Positions 28,305-37,158 of a stretch of 64,000 nucleotides of DNA are shown here, in pieces. The stretch's first letter is position 1; every line of letters begins with the position of its first letter. The notes under the pieces were generated by a model that saw only the letters and a list, made by a program, of their open reading frames with translations, did not search any database and was not told where the DNA came from. The position numbers and the translations under genes are program-made. The stretch is from Frigoriflavimonas asaccharolytica (GTDB lineage Bacteria > Bacteroidota > Bacteroidia > Flavobacteriales > Weeksellaceae): positions 1 through 64,000 of the forward strand of contig NZ_JABSNO010000016.1 of NCBI RefSeq assembly GCF_013294015.1. Direction: 5' to 3'.

Positions 28305-28859
28305 ATGGTTTTCAAAATCAGAATAATTTTAGACTCAAAAGAAGATGTTTTCCGAGATGTGGAAATTAAAGGAAAACAAACACTTTGGAATCTACACAAC
28401 GGAATAAAAAGCGCTTTCAGCTTAAGTGGAGAAGAACTTTCAACTTTTAATCTTTTAGAACCAGATGGTACGATTGTAAAATCTGTGCCTCTAGAAGATA
28501 TGAGCGATGAAGGAGATGGCGAAATAATGAGCGACATCTACATTAGCGAAGCCTTTGAAAATGTAGGAGATAAAGCTCAATTTCAATACGGTTTTATAGA
28601 TTTATGGGAGTTTTTCTGCGAATTGATAGAAATAAAAGACGATAAAAATGGAATAAACTATCCAATCACCATTTATCGATTTGGTAGTGTACCCATGAAA
28701 GCTCCAGGAAAACCAGCTGCTGGAAAAAAGAAACCTTCGATAATCGCGATAGACGACGATTTTGGAATGGATGAATTTACAGATGGCTACGATGATGAAG
28801 AAGACGATTTTGATGATGAAGAAGACTTCGCAGATGATTTTCCAGAAGAGGAAATATAA
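28305..28859 (+). CDS. plasmid pRiA4b ORF-3-family protein
   Basis: The 184-residue protein has the family core: FKIRIILDSKEDVFRDVEI, TLWNLHNGIKSAF, then QFQYGFIDLWEFFCELI, where the F-x-Y-D/G-F-G-D-x-W block is partly altered. A strongly acidic tail of about 30 residues (GYDDEEDDFDDEE pattern) follows a Lys/Pro-rich linker. The name comes from an old plasmid ORF and tells nothing of function. The fold is ubiquitin-like. In flavobacteria the gene is chromosomal and nearly universal. It is monocistronic, with a terminator 10 nt after the stop. Confidence 0.78.
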   Translation: MVFKIRIILDSKEDVFRDVEIKGKQTLWNLHNGIKSAFSLSGEELSTFNLLEPDGTIVKSVPLEDMSDEGDGEIMSDIYISEAFENVGDKAQFQYGFIDLWEFFCELIEIKDDKNGINYPITIYRFGSVPMKAPGKPAAGKKKPSIIAIDDDFGMDEFTDGYDDEEDDFDDEEDFADDFPEEEI

Positions 28860-28868
28860 AATAATTTC

Positions 28869-28891
28869 AAACCCTGATTTTTTCAGGGTTT
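28869..28891 (+). terminator. terminator after the pRiA4b ORF-3-like gene
   Basis: A 9-bp AAACCCTGA/TCAGGGTTT stem with a 5-nt T loop and a T-run. Confidence 0.82.
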
Positions 28892-28934
28892 TTTTGTACT
28901 TTGTCATTGATTTTAAATCTAACATAAAATAGTA

Positions 28935-30209
28935 ATGAACTGGAAACATACCACAAATATCTACGAAGTTAATATTCGTCAATATACTATTGAAGGTACT
29001 TTCAAGGCTTTTCAAGCACATCTTCCGAGGTTGAAAAAAATGGGTATAGAAACCATTTGGTTAATGCCGATCACCCCAATTGCCGAAAAAAATAAAAAAG
29101 GAACCTTAGGAAGTCCATACGCTTGCAAAGATTACAAAAGCATTAATCCAGAATTTGGGACTTTAGAGGATTTTAAAAATTTAGTAAATGAAATTCATCA
29201 ATTAGATTTAAAAATAATCATAGACTGGGTTGCAAATCACACCGGTTGGGATCATATCTGGACAAAAACGCACCCAGAATATTATAAAATAGATCCTAAA
29301 ACAAAAGATTTTCAAATCGCTTCTGGAATGGACGATATTATTGAATTGGATTTTAACAATTCAGCATTGCGAAATTCCATGATTAAAGCGATGAAATTCT
29401 GGGTGAAAGAATTCAATATAGATGGTTTTCGCTGTGATTTGGCAACTTGGGTAAAAGTTGATTTCTGGCAAGAAGCTAGACCAAAATTGGAAGAAATTAA
29501 GCCGCTTTTTTTCATTGGTGAGTATGATGAATTGGAAAATCCGGAATACGGAAATGTTTTTGATGCCAGTTACTCTTGGAAATGGATGCACAAAACCGAA
29601 GATTACTGCAAACAGAATTTGGCGCTGCAAGATTTGAGACATTTGCTAATACAATATTCCGCAATTGGAGACCAATCTATGCGAGCTTGGTTCACGAGCA
29701 ATCACGACGAAAATTCTTGGAACGGTACAGAATATGAAAAATATGGGGAAATAGCGCTTCCATTAGCGGTTTTTTCTGCAACTTGGAATGGGATTCCATT
29801 GTTGTATTCTGGACAAGAATTGCCAAATAATAAGCGTTTAGAGTTTTTTGAAAAAAATGCTATAGAATGGAAAGCTTCCTTTAAATTAGAAAATTTTTAT
29901 ACAATTTTATTCAATTTAAAATCAAAAAATACCGCATTAAAGGGCGGAGATCAAGAAACTAAAACTTACTTTGTGAGTACTTCTGCAGATGATAAAATTC
30001 TAGCCTACTTGCGAAAAAATGGAAACGATGAAGTTTTGGTTTTGTTGAATTTTTCTAAAGAAGAGGTGGATTTTAGAATTAATGATGAAATGGTTTCTGG
30101 AAAATTCACAGAGATATTTAGCAAAAGTAAAATAGATTCTGACAAAGAGAAGGATTTCAATTTGAAAATTGGTGGATATTTAGTTTTTGAAAAAGAGCAA
30201 TCAATTTAA
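28935..30209 (+). CDS. GH13 alpha-amylase-family glycosidase
   Basis: The 424-residue protein has no signal peptide, so it is cytoplasmic. The four GH13 motifs are present: DWVANHTGWD, DGFRCDLATWV with the nucleophile Asp, FFIGEYDE with the acid/base Glu, and FTSNHDENSW with the transition-state Asp. It starts IYEVNIRQYT, like cytoplasmic maltodextrin- or sucrose-type enzymes. It acts on alpha-glucans or oligosaccharides, probably stored or imported ones. The C-terminal 80 residues form a small beta domain. It is monocistronic and lies between two short intergenic gaps. Substrate specificity is not fixed. Confidence 0.85.
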   Translation: MNWKHTTNIYEVNIRQYTIEGTFKAFQAHLPRLKKMGIETIWLMPITPIAEKNKKGTLGSPYACKDYKSINPEFGTLEDFKNLVNEIHQLDLKIIIDWVANHTGWDHIWTKTHPEYYKIDPKTKDFQIASGMDDIIELDFNNSALRNSMIKAMKFWVKEFNIDGFRCDLATWVKVDFWQEARPKLEEIKPLFFIGEYDELENPEYGNVFDASYSWKWMHKTEDYCKQNLALQDLRHLLIQYSAIGDQSMRAWFTSNHDENSWNGTEYEKYGEIALPLAVFSATWNGIPLLYSGQELPNNKRLEFFEKNAIEWKASFKLENFYTILFNLKSKNTALKGGDQETKTYFVSTSADDKILAYLRKNGNDEVLVLLNFSKEEVDFRINDEMVSGKFTEIFSKSKIDSDKEKDFNLKIGGYLVFEKEQSI

Positions 30210-30283
30210 TAGGAATTGCTTATTTACCATATTTTAAAATATAATTCTTCAAGGGCTTTTGCCGACATCTATTAATTTAACCA

Positions 30284-30724
30284 ATGAAAAAATCTGAAAT
30301 TTTAAATATTGTACACGAAAAATTAGATTTAAAAATTAAAACTTTAGAAAATCTAATTGCAGAAACGCGTGCTTCCAACAACGAAACTAAATCTTCGATG
30401 GGAGATAAGTACGAAACTACGCGTGAAATGGTGCAACAAGAAATAAATAATCTTCAAGTTCAATTGAATGAAAATTTGCGTGCTAAAACTGTTTTAAAAA
30501 ATGTGTCTACTGATTTACAAACGAAAGTAAAATTGGGTTCTTTGGTAGAAACAGAAAATGGTTTCTTTTACATTGCTATTTCTTTGGGTGATATACTATT
30601 TAATGGCAAAAAAATCTATCTAATTTCAGAGGAAAGTCCCTTGGCAAAAGCGATGATTGGCTTTAAATCTGGCGAAATATATGTTTTAAATAATGTGAAG
30701 CAGAAAATTTTAAAAATTTGGTAA
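30284..30724 (+). CDS. GreA/GreB-like C-terminal domain protein with coiled-coil N-terminus
   Basis: The 146-residue protein begins with a helical coiled coil (residues 1-75; MGDKYETTREMVQQEI is the most conserved part). It ends in a small domain with LGSLVETENGFFYIAIS and ISEESPLAKAMIGFKSGE, close to the transcript-cleavage factor C-terminus (S-P-L-G-K-A-L-L-G pattern). The acidic tip residues of GreA are not obvious. It is often misnamed 3-oxoacyl-ACP synthase in databases. An RNA-polymerase-binding role is plausible. Neighbour: a decaying gene directly downstream. Confidence 0.7.
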   Translation: MKKSEILNIVHEKLDLKIKTLENLIAETRASNNETKSSMGDKYETTREMVQQEINNLQVQLNENLRAKTVLKNVSTDLQTKVKLGSLVETENGFFYIAISLGDILFNGKKIYLISEESPLAKAMIGFKSGEIYVLNNVKQKILKIW

Positions 30725-30745
30725 AATGAAAGTAAACTTGACGCG

Positions 30746-31438
30746 ATAAAAAAAATCTTTTTCTTCCTTTTTTTTCTACATATTTTTTCAAATGCAACAG
30801 CACAAAAAATTACTAAGCTAGTTGCAAACGTGAAAGGAAATTCGATTGATTATATTGAAATACATACAGAAGATTATTTATTTGTATTAAGTGGAAACGG
30901 TCAGATTTCTTCTATTTCTACCCCTATATTAAATGGGAATTTAGATTATTTTAATGATCCGCATTATCAAAAAGAAAAATTTGGACAATTGCAAAGTATC
31001 GACAATCAACAGATAGATTATTGGCTTACTGCTAATGAAGCAGATGCAAGATTTGGTAAAGTAAAGAGAATTGGCAACATTGATGTTGATTATTGGAACA
31101 GTTTAAATTACGAAAGAGATAAATTTGGTTAAGTAAAAACCATTGGAAACATTCCAATAGATTATTGGGAAAAGTTTGGAACCGACAGCAATGTCAATGG
31201 AAAAATAAAAAGTATTGGGAATATTTTCTTAGAATATTATCTAAATGAACCTTTGAATAGTGGTAAAACTGGTAAATTAAAAACTTTTGGACCAATAGAA
31301 TTTGATTATTGGAATGATTCTTTTAATCAGCAAGGTAGATTTGGAAAATTAAAATCAATTACGGGAAATAGCGAAAAATTACTTGTGCAATTTAGAGATT
31401 TCACTATTTTTCAAAATGGCAAAGTAATATCCTATTAA
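30746..31438 (+). pseudogene. secreted DYW-repeat protein, interrupted by a stop and lacking a normal start
   Basis: One frame runs from 30746 to 31438, broken by a single TAA at 31130-31132. Its first codon is ATA (in place of ATG), followed by KKIFFFLFFLHIFSNATAQ, a signal peptide. The body has about five units of roughly 25-30 residues containing F-G-K/Q-x-K/Q-S/T/R-I-G-N-I-x-x-D-Y-W. At the stop, a Lys codon (AAA) in the other repeats has become TAA, so both defects are single-base changes. The rest is well preserved, which suggests recent loss. The family is not recognised, and the repeats suggest a secreted beta-rich protein. A sequencing error could also explain it. Confidence 0.7.
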
Positions 31439-31491
31439 ATTTATTATTTTTACAAACAATATCATTTTTCAAATCATTAATTACAATTTTA

Positions 31492-32286
31492 ATGCAAAAT
31501 TATTTAGATCTTTTAAAACATATAAAACAAAACGGAACCGATAAAACCGATAGAACCGGAACCGGAACTCGCAGCGTTTTTGGCTATCAACTGCGCTATG
31601 ATCTTTCCGAAGGTTTCCCGATGGTTACTACCAAAAAAGTGCATTTAAAATCTATTATTTATGAACTGCTTTGGTTTTTAAAAGGTGATACAAACGTAAA
31701 ATATTTGCAAGATAATGAAGTGAAAATCTGGAACGAATGGGCAGATGAAAATGGAGATTTAGGACCAGTTTACGGTGCGCAATGGCGAAGTTGGGAAGGA
31801 GCAAATGGAAAAATGGTGGATCAAATTTCTGAAGTAATAGATCAAATTAAAAAAAATCCAGATTCTCGTAGACTCATCGTTTCTGCTTGGAATGTTGCAG
31901 AAATTCCAAACATGGCTTTAGCACCTTGTCACGCTTTATTTCAGTTTTACGTTGCAGATGGAAAATTGTCTTTGCAATTGTATCAAAGAAGTGCAGACGT
32001 GTTTCTCGGCGTTCCGTTTAATATTGCTAGTTATGCGCTTTTATTAATGATGGTTGCGCAAGTTTGCGATTTAGAAGTTGGAGATTATGTACATTCTTTT
32101 GGCGATGTTCATATTTATAACAATCATTTTGAGCAAGTCAACAAACAACTATCTCGAACGCCAAAATCCTTACCAACCATGAAATTGAATCCAGAAATAA
32201 AAGATATTTTCGATTTTGATTTTTCAGATTTTACTTTAGAAAATTACGAACCTTATCCTGGAATTAAAGCGCCAGTTGCAATTTAG
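31492..32286 (+). CDS. thyA: thymidylate synthase
   Basis: It makes dTMP from dUMP with methylenetetrahydrofolate. The 264-residue protein equals the E. coli length. Marks are [12 protein letters not shown], the dUMP-phosphate Arg region, [10 protein letters not shown], the catalytic Cys in [32 protein letters not shown], and the C-terminal [10 protein letters not shown] closing the active site. It is a single gene, 53 nt after the interrupted repeat gene and followed by decayed sequence. The surrounding degenerate genes do not affect it. Confidence 0.97.
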   Translation: MQNYLDLLKHIKQNGTDKTDRTGTGTRSVFGYQLRYDLSEGFPMVTTKKVHLKSIIYELLWFLKGDTNVKYLQDNEVKIWNEWADENGDLGPVYGAQWRSWEGANGKMVDQISEVIDQIKKNPDSRRLIVSAWNVAEIPNMALAPCHALFQFYVADGKLSLQLYQRSADVFLGVPFNIASYALLLMMVAQVCDLEVGDYVHSFGDVHIYNNHFEQVNKQLSRTPKSLPTMKLNPEIKDIFDFDFSDFTLENYEPYPGIKAPVAI

Positions 32287-32311
32287 AAAATTCATTAAAT
32301 TATATATATTA

Positions 32312-32665
32312 ATGAAGAATAAAATAAAAAAACCAAGTAAATTAAAGATTGATGGTCATCTAGACATCACCGTTCATAATAGAAAAATAAAATATTAAGG
32401 AAAAAAAATTACACAGAATCAAGTATTAATACACGGAGATTCAAAAGGGTTAAAATCTTTCTCTAAACTTTTGTTAAAATTATCAAAATTGAATCAGGAG
32501 AGTATTGAAGATAATATTTTACCAATTGGTGCAAGAGAACATCTTCATTTAATTCCAAACTTAGAAATATCAAAAAGTTCTGTAGAAGTGATTTTAGGAA
32601 GACTTGATGCAAAAGGAACTGGTAATTTTTATGAAGATTATAATCCAAAAAATAATAAAAAATGA
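32312..32665 (+). pseudogene. Imm32-like small protein gene with an in-frame TAA
   Basis: An ATG at 32312 opens a 118-codon frame broken by one TAA at 32396-32398. The remaining product contains ITQNQVLIHGDSKGLKSFSKLL and AREHLHLIPNLEISKSSVEVIL. This pattern (GD-x-x-GL, then H-x-H-L and a hydrophobic end) resembles Imm32-type immunity proteins, which protect against polymorphic toxins, but the likeness is weak. The stop codon overlaps the ATG of the next gene by four bases (ATGA). The part after the stop (from an ATG at 32471) could still be translated separately. Confidence 0.5.
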
Positions 32666-32898
32666 AATCACTAAAAATAAACCTCGAAGAAAATACCGAT
32701 TTCGGTAAATTAATGGAAGTTTTATACCAAATAAAAGGTATTAAATCAGTAGAAATATTAGATGAAGACAATTCTGAAAGTGATCTAAAAAAAGCCGTCA
32801 ACAAAAGCAAAGAACAACTAAAAAGCGGAGATTACGAATCTTTTGTGAATGATCTTTTCGAAACTTTTGTTAACAGGGAATCCAATTCTAAACGATAG
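32662..32898 (+). CDS. small acidic antitoxin-like protein
   Basis: The 78-residue protein has a beta-alpha start (LKINLEENTDFGKLMEVLY), a strand KSVEIL, and a helical Lys/Glu-rich C-terminus (DLKKAVNKSKEQLKSGDY, FVNDLF). This order recalls small antitoxins of Bacteroidota, but no HTH or ribbon-helix-helix motif is seen, so the name is tentative. It overlaps the preceding pseudogene by four bases, so the two were once coupled. The toxin partner would be expected downstream, but only decayed sequence lies there. Confidence 0.4.
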   Translation: MKSLKINLEENTDFGKLMEVLYQIKGIKSVEILDEDNSESDLKKAVNKSKEQLKSGDYESFVNDLFETFVNRESNSKR

Positions 32899-32915
32899 AT
32901 TTTAGATACGATTAA

Positions 32916-33236
32916 AAATATTTATTTAAACGAAAAAACTCCTCATTGCTCTTGGATTCAAAAGATTATCCGGCGTAATATTTTTCCGTAAAAGGTGCTG
33001 CTAAAAATCTTGCAACTTTAAAAACTTTAGCTACAGCTTTGAAAAATCTATTTTTTAGAATTAAAAATGAGGCTCTAAATGCTTTAGATTTATCAAATTC
33101 AGAAGATGGAAAAATGTTTGACGTCCGAAAAAGGTTTCAATAAGAAACAAGTAGTTTTTACTTTAAGATTATTTATTTTCAAGCTTTGCCAACATTGGAA
33201 AGGTTATTTTTAATTAAATTTTCAGAAATTTAAATT
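32916..33236 (+). other. degenerate region with coding remnants
   Basis: The 340 nt after the antitoxin-like gene hold one frame (32916-33143) split by a TAA at 32976. The second half reads as a plausible helical segment (GAAKNLATLKTLATALKNLFF) and ends at a TAA. Neither half has a start codon in place. I do not recognise the family. It looks like a decayed gene, possibly the missing partner of the upstream cassette. No terminator or repeat is seen. Confidence 0.35.
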
Positions 33237-34676
33237 TTATTTTAAAATATTTCCTCTTGGCTGGTTGCCTTGTATCAATACTTTTTCAGTATGAAGAAAT
33301 TCGGCAGCATTTCTAGAATCTTCCACTTTAGTTGCCGATCTTTTTAGCATTTCTTCTTCAAACTGATTTAAAACGGAAGTTCTTATTCCATTTTTTCGCC
33401 AATCCGAGTTTTTACAATTTTTAAGTATCAACTTTGCCAAATTCAAAGCATCAAGCAGCGCCTGGTTTGCACCCTGACCTTTAAACGGACTCATTGGATG
33501 AGCAGCATCGCCCAAGAAAGTGATTGTTTTATTTTTTTGCAAAATTTCTATGTTTAATAATTCCCGATCATAAACTGGATATCCGGAAATAAGATCTTCC
33601 GAAGTTGCAGAAATAATTTCAGGAATTGGTGCGTGCCAATTTTTCACTCTTTCAAAAACATCTTTTTTCAATACTTTAGAACCTTTTTCGCTTAGAATTT
33701 TCGCATCTTTTTCAGAAATTTGATAACTGAATTGCCACATAATTTCGTCTTGAGAATAAGGCATCATATACATTCTTTCTATTCCATTTGCAGTTTGAAA
33801 TACGGTTTCAGAATCTAATAATATATTATCTACATTTTTTATCTTATCTAAAGAGCAAATTCCTAATATTACGATACAATCCAAATATCTCAACGGAAAT
33901 TCACTTTCATCTATCGTTAAACTACGAACGGTACTACGAATTCCATCTGCTCCAACTATTAAATCTGGCTTGGTAAAAACAGATTTTCCTTCGTTATTAA
34001 ATTCTATTTCTATACTTCCGTCTTCACAATTTTTTAAATTTAACAATTGATGTCCCCATTTTACAGTATTATTTGCATCTAGTTGATTTAATAATTCTAA
34101 TCTCAAATTTTGTCTGCCAATGTGAATGTTTTTTCGCCGAGAAATGTAGTTTGTATTTTCTCCCAACCATTTTCGCATTCCCCATTCACCAAGAATTTTA
34201 CCCTCTTCATTGTGAACAACATGTCTGGTAGAAATTAATCCCTTAGATAATTTTGAAATTCCAAGAGCATTTATTGCTTTGCTGGCTTGCTGTAATGTTA
34301 AACCATATCCTTGCTTTCTTGAATCGAAACTTATATCTTTTTCATATAAAATAAATGGTATACCGCGATGCAAACATGCTGCTGCCAAAGCAATTCCACC
34401 AATTCCTCCGCCAATAATTGCTATTTTGGGTAGAGTTTCAAAATTTGGAGGTAGATTTTGGTCGGCGCGTAGAATTCCGGTTCCATCGCAAATTTCACAT
34501 TTTAAAAGTGGGTTTTCTGGAGGAACTGGTTTTGCGCCTTGTTGATCAGAATCTTGGTAAAATTTCAATTGCTTTTCATAGCGCAATTTTATTTTCTTCC
34601 TAATACGAAGTCTGTTTTTTCCAATGCCATCGCAGTCTTCACAATATTTCCAGAAATTTTGACTTTCGTTTTTCAC
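33237..34676 (-). CDS. FAD-dependent monooxygenase with N-terminal DnaJ-type CxxCxG zinc-finger module
   Basis: The 479-residue protein begins with two CxxCxGxG-like half-sites, C12-x2-C15-D-G and C60-x2-C63-D-G-T-G, the type that binds zinc in DnaJ. A basic helix separates them. From residue 85 a Rossmann FAD domain follows (IAIIGGGIGGIALA, later LIVGADGIRSTVR with the DG motif, and FLGDAAHPMSPFKGQGANQAL), as in PheA/TetX-type aromatic hydroxylases. The reaction is probably NAD(P)H-dependent hydroxylation, substrate unknown. It is divergent from cbpA, whose J-protein lacks this zinc module. That is suggestive but unproven. Related proteins with the same N-terminal module seem to exist in other bacteria. 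Confidence 0.82.
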   Translation of the reverse strand: MKNESQNFWKYCEDCDGIGKNRLRIRKKIKLRYEKQLKFYQDSDQQGAKPVPPENPLLKCEICDGTGILRADQNLPPNFETLPKIAIIGGGIGGIALAAACLHRGIPFILYEKDISFDSRKQGYGLTLQQASKAINALGISKLSKGLISTRHVVHNEEGKILGEWGMRKWLGENTNYISRRKNIHIGRQNLRLELLNQLDANNTVKWGHQLLNLKNCEDGSIEIEFNNEGKSVFTKPDLIVGADGIRSTVRSLTIDESEFPLRYLDCIVILGICSLDKIKNVDNILLDSETVFQTANGIERMYMMPYSQDEIMWQFSYQISEKDAKILSEKGSKVLKKDVFERVKNWHAPIPEIISATSEDLISGYPVYDRELLNIEILQKNKTITFLGDAAHPMSPFKGQGANQALLDALNLAKLILKNCKNSDWRKNGIRTSVLNQFEEEMLKRSATKVEDSRNAAEFLHTEKVLIQGNQPRGNILK

Positions 34677-34759
34677 TTTTTTAATTGTTTCTACTTTCGT
34701 TTTAAAATTAATTATGGAACGGAAGATAACAATTTTGTTAATATATTCTTCTATTAAAA

Positions 34760-34790
34760 TTGAAAATCTTCCTAAATTTCCGTAAATTTG
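34760..34790 (+). promoter_or_regulatory. promoter of cbpA-cbpM
   Basis: A TTG at 34760-34762 and TAAATTTG at 34783-34790 (perfect TAnnTTTG), 20 nt apart. The ATG at 34809 is 18 nt downstream. The earlier TTG codon at 34788 lies inside the box and is not a start. Confidence 0.7.
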
Positions 34791-34808
34791 GATAAAACAA
34801 AAACTGAG

Positions 34809-35714
34809 ATGGCGTTTATAGATTATTATAAAATTTTAGAAATTGCTAAATCTGCCAAAGCAGACGAGATAAAAAAAGCGTACAGGAAATTAGCACGAAA
34901 ATATCATCCCGATCTTAATCCCGATAACAAAGAAGCAGAAAGAAAATTTAAAGAAATAAACGAAGCCAACGAAGTGCTCTCAAATGTAGAAAATCGGAAA
35001 AAATACGATCAATACGGGGAAAATTGGAAGCATGGTGAAGAATATTCCAAAGCTCAAGAACAACAGAGAAAATACAATCAACAAAATCAACAGCATGATT
35101 TTGGACAAGGAGAAGATTTTTCAGATTTTTTCAGCAGCATGTTTGGCGGTAGTGGTGGACAAACTTCTGGTTCTGGTGGAAATTATAGAGGTAGTGCTTC
35201 TGGAAAATACAAAGGACAAGATGTTTCTGCAGAACTCAATTTAAGTTTAGAAGAAGCTTCAAAAACACACCAACAAACCTTTGATATCAATGGGAAAAAA
35301 GTGAGGATTACCATTCCTGCTGGAGTTGAAAATGGACAGAAAATACGTTTGAAAAACTATGGGAATCCTGGAGTAAACGGAGGTCCAAATGGAGACTTAT
35401 TAATAACATTCCATATTCTTGCAGATGCGAAATTTACCAGAGTTGGGAATGATTTAAAAATGGAACAAGAGATAGATTTGTATTCTGCAATATTAGGTGG
35501 AGAAGTTATTATTAATACTTTTGATGGCGATTTGAAGTTGAAAATAAAACCGGAAACCCAAAATGGAACTGCAGTAAGATTGAAAAATAAAGGTTTTCCA
35601 AAATACAAAAAAGACAATGAATTTGGTGATCTATACATCACTTTTCAAGTGAAATTGCCTACTAATTTAACAGAAAAAGAGAAAGAACTTTTTCAACAAC
35701 TTAAAAATTCTTAA
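34809..35714 (+). CDS. cbpA: DnaJ-type co-chaperone CbpA
   Basis: The 301-residue protein has an N-terminal J domain ([23 protein letters not shown], the HPD in KYHPDLNP, then a QYG end). A Gln/Gly-rich linker follows (residues 80-130, [22 protein letters not shown]), then the DnaJ C-terminal substrate domains ([37 protein letters not shown]). The cysteine-rich zinc domain is absent, as in CbpA. It stimulates DnaK ATPase and delivers clients. It lies 2 nt before cbpM and is divergent from the zinc-finger monooxygenase. The start at 34809 is fixed by the promoter. Confidence 0.88.
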   Translation: MAFIDYYKILEIAKSAKADEIKKAYRKLARKYHPDLNPDNKEAERKFKEINEANEVLSNVENRKKYDQYGENWKHGEEYSKAQEQQRKYNQQNQQHDFGQGEDFSDFFSSMFGGSGGQTSGSGGNYRGSASGKYKGQDVSAELNLSLEEASKTHQQTFDINGKKVRITIPAGVENGQKIRLKNYGNPGVNGGPNGDLLITFHILADAKFTRVGNDLKMEQEIDLYSAILGGEVIINTFDGDLKLKIKPETQNGTAVRLKNKGFPKYKKDNEFGDLYITFQVKLPTNLTEKEKELFQQLKNS

Positions 35715-35716
35715 TC

Positions 35717-36016
35717 ATGGAAAATAAAATTTCAAGAGAAGAACTCATAAAAATTTATAAGGTAGAAATTACTTTTTTTGATCGTCTAGAAGAGTGCGGC
35801 CTTTTGCAAACGATAGAAGAAAATAATACAAAATATTTGCTATTTGAAGAAATAAATAATTTTGAAAAATTTGCAAATTTCCATTATGATTTGGAAATAA
35901 ATCTTCCAGGTTTAGAAGTGATCCATCAATTGCTGCAACAAATAAAACTTTTGCAATCTGAAAACATTAGCCTTCAAAATAGAGCCAATTTACCAGAATA
36001 TTTTGAAGATTTCTAA
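35717..36016 (+). CDS. cbpM: chaperone modulatory protein CbpM
   Basis: The 99-residue protein is a MerR-like modulator that binds the J domain of CbpA and limits its DnaK-stimulating activity. The order is an N-terminal helix pair (ISREELIKIYKVEITFFDRLEECGLL), a central strand with KYLLFEEINNFEKF, and a C-terminal coiled coil (VIHQLLQQIKLLQSENISLQNR). It begins 2 nt after cbpA, so both are translated from one message. A bidirectional terminator follows within 20 nt. Confidence 0.8.
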   Translation: MENKISREELIKIYKVEITFFDRLEECGLLQTIEENNTKYLLFEEINNFEKFANFHYDLEINLPGLEVIHQLLQQIKLLQSENISLQNRANLPEYFEDF

Positions 36017-36030
36017 AAATTAGTCATAAA

Positions 36031-36054
36031 AAAATCCTCAAATTTTGAGGATTT
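36031..36054 (+). terminator. bidirectional terminator between cbpM and the cysteine synthase gene
   Basis: An AAATCCTCAAA/TTTGAGGATTT perfect stem with 1-nt spacer and T-run, between convergent genes. Confidence 0.85.
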
Positions 36055-36075
36055 TTTTTTAAATAGTTTCTTATA

Positions 36076-37059
36076 TTAATCTAGCCAACCTTGCTCTTTC
36101 ATCCAATCATCATTATAGATTTTTGCTACATATCTGGATCCGTGATCGTGTAATAATACGACGATAATATCATCTTTTGTAAACGTGTCTTGCATTTGCT
36201 TCAAAGCACTAATAGCGCTACCTGCAGAATATCCACAGAAAATACCTTCTTCTTTTGCCAATTTTCTTGCCCAGATTGCACCGTCTTTATCAGTCACTTT
36301 TTCAAAATGATCGATAACAGTCATGTCGTAATTTTCTGGAATGATATCTTCCCCAATTCCTTCTGTGATATAACTATAGGCATTTTCAGGATTCAAAATT
36401 CCTGTTTCATGATATTCTTTTAAAATAGAACCGTAAGTGTCTATTGCTATATTTTTGATGTTAGGATTTTTTTCTTTCAAAAACGTTCCAACACCAGTAA
36501 TGGTACCGCCAGTTCCTGCTCCTGCTACAAAATGCGTTAATTTTCCTTCCGTTTGTTCCCAAATTTCTGGCGCAGTTTGCTCGTAATGTGCAGTTCTGTT
36601 GGAGATATTATCATATTGGTTCACATACCAACCATTTTCTGTTTCTGCCGCCAATCTTTTGGAAACAGAATAGTAAGAACGTGGATCTGTAGGTTTAACA
36701 TCTGTAGGACAAACAATTACTTCTGCACCAACTGCTCGCAAAATATCGCATTTTTCTTTAGATTGTTTCGCATTTGTAACGAAAATACATTTGTAGCCCT
36801 TCACAATTCCTGCAAGAGCAAGTCCCATTCCTGTATTTCCAGAAGTTCCTTCTATGATGACACCTCCAGGTTTTAAAATACCGCTTTTTTCCGCATCTTC
36901 CACCATTTTCACTGCCATTCTATCTTTTACAGAATTACCAGGATTAAAAGTTTCTACTTTTGCCAAAACTAAGGCTGGAAAGTCTTCTCCCAAAACCTTG
37001 TTTAATTTTACAAGTGGCGTGTTTCCAATTGTTTCTAATATATTTTCTGCGTACTTCAT
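36076..37059 (-). CDS. cysteine synthase/cystathionine beta-synthase-type PLP enzyme
   Basis: The 327-residue protein has IGNTPLVKLN, the Schiff-base Lys at about residue 45 in NPGNSVKDR, EGTSGNTG, and the phosphate loop GAGTGGT. The C-terminus has HDHGSRYVAK and WMKEQGW, features shared with the CBS branch rather than E. coli CysK. It likely makes cysteine from O-acetylserine and sulfide, or condenses serine with homocysteine; no regulatory CBS domains follow. The paralog at 6909-7955 shares the C-terminal pattern but has a changed Lys loop, so this copy is the better candidate for ordinary cysteine or cystathionine synthesis. Confidence 0.85.
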   Translation of the reverse strand: MKYAENILETIGNTPLVKLNKVLGEDFPALVLAKVETFNPGNSVKDRMAVKMVEDAEKSGILKPGGVIIEGTSGNTGMGLALAGIVKGYKCIFVTNAKQSKEKCDILRAVGAEVIVCPTDVKPTDPRSYYSVSKRLAAETENGWYVNQYDNISNRTAHYEQTAPEIWEQTEGKLTHFVAGAGTGGTITGVGTFLKEKNPNIKNIAIDTYGSILKEYHETGILNPENAYSYITEGIGEDIIPENYDMTVIDHFEKVTDKDGAIWARKLAKEEGIFCGYSAGSAISALKQMQDTFTKDDIIVVLLHDHGSRYVAKIYNDDWMKEQGWLD

Positions 37060-37102
37060 GAAATAATTTTTAAAAAAATAATCCCGAAACTATTCAGGAT
37101 TG

Positions 37103-37110
37103 CAAATTTA
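37103..37110 (-). promoter_or_regulatory. -7 box of the cysteine synthase gene
   Basis: TAAATTTG on the minus strand, 43 nt before the ATG. No TTG at -33. Confidence 0.45.
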
Positions 37111-37158
37111 CAAAAAATTGATTGGTTTACTATGTAGAATAATATTCTCCTCAATGTT

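Noticed and set aside
28305-28859. Plasmid or IS origin for the pRiA4b ORF-3-like gene
   Set aside because: The family name is historical; the gene is a stable chromosomal one in flavobacteria and no mobile features flank it.
30746-33143. Stop-codon recoding (TAA read as Lys or Glu) to explain the three interrupted frames
   Set aside because: All intact neighbours end normally at TAA, so decay is far more likely.
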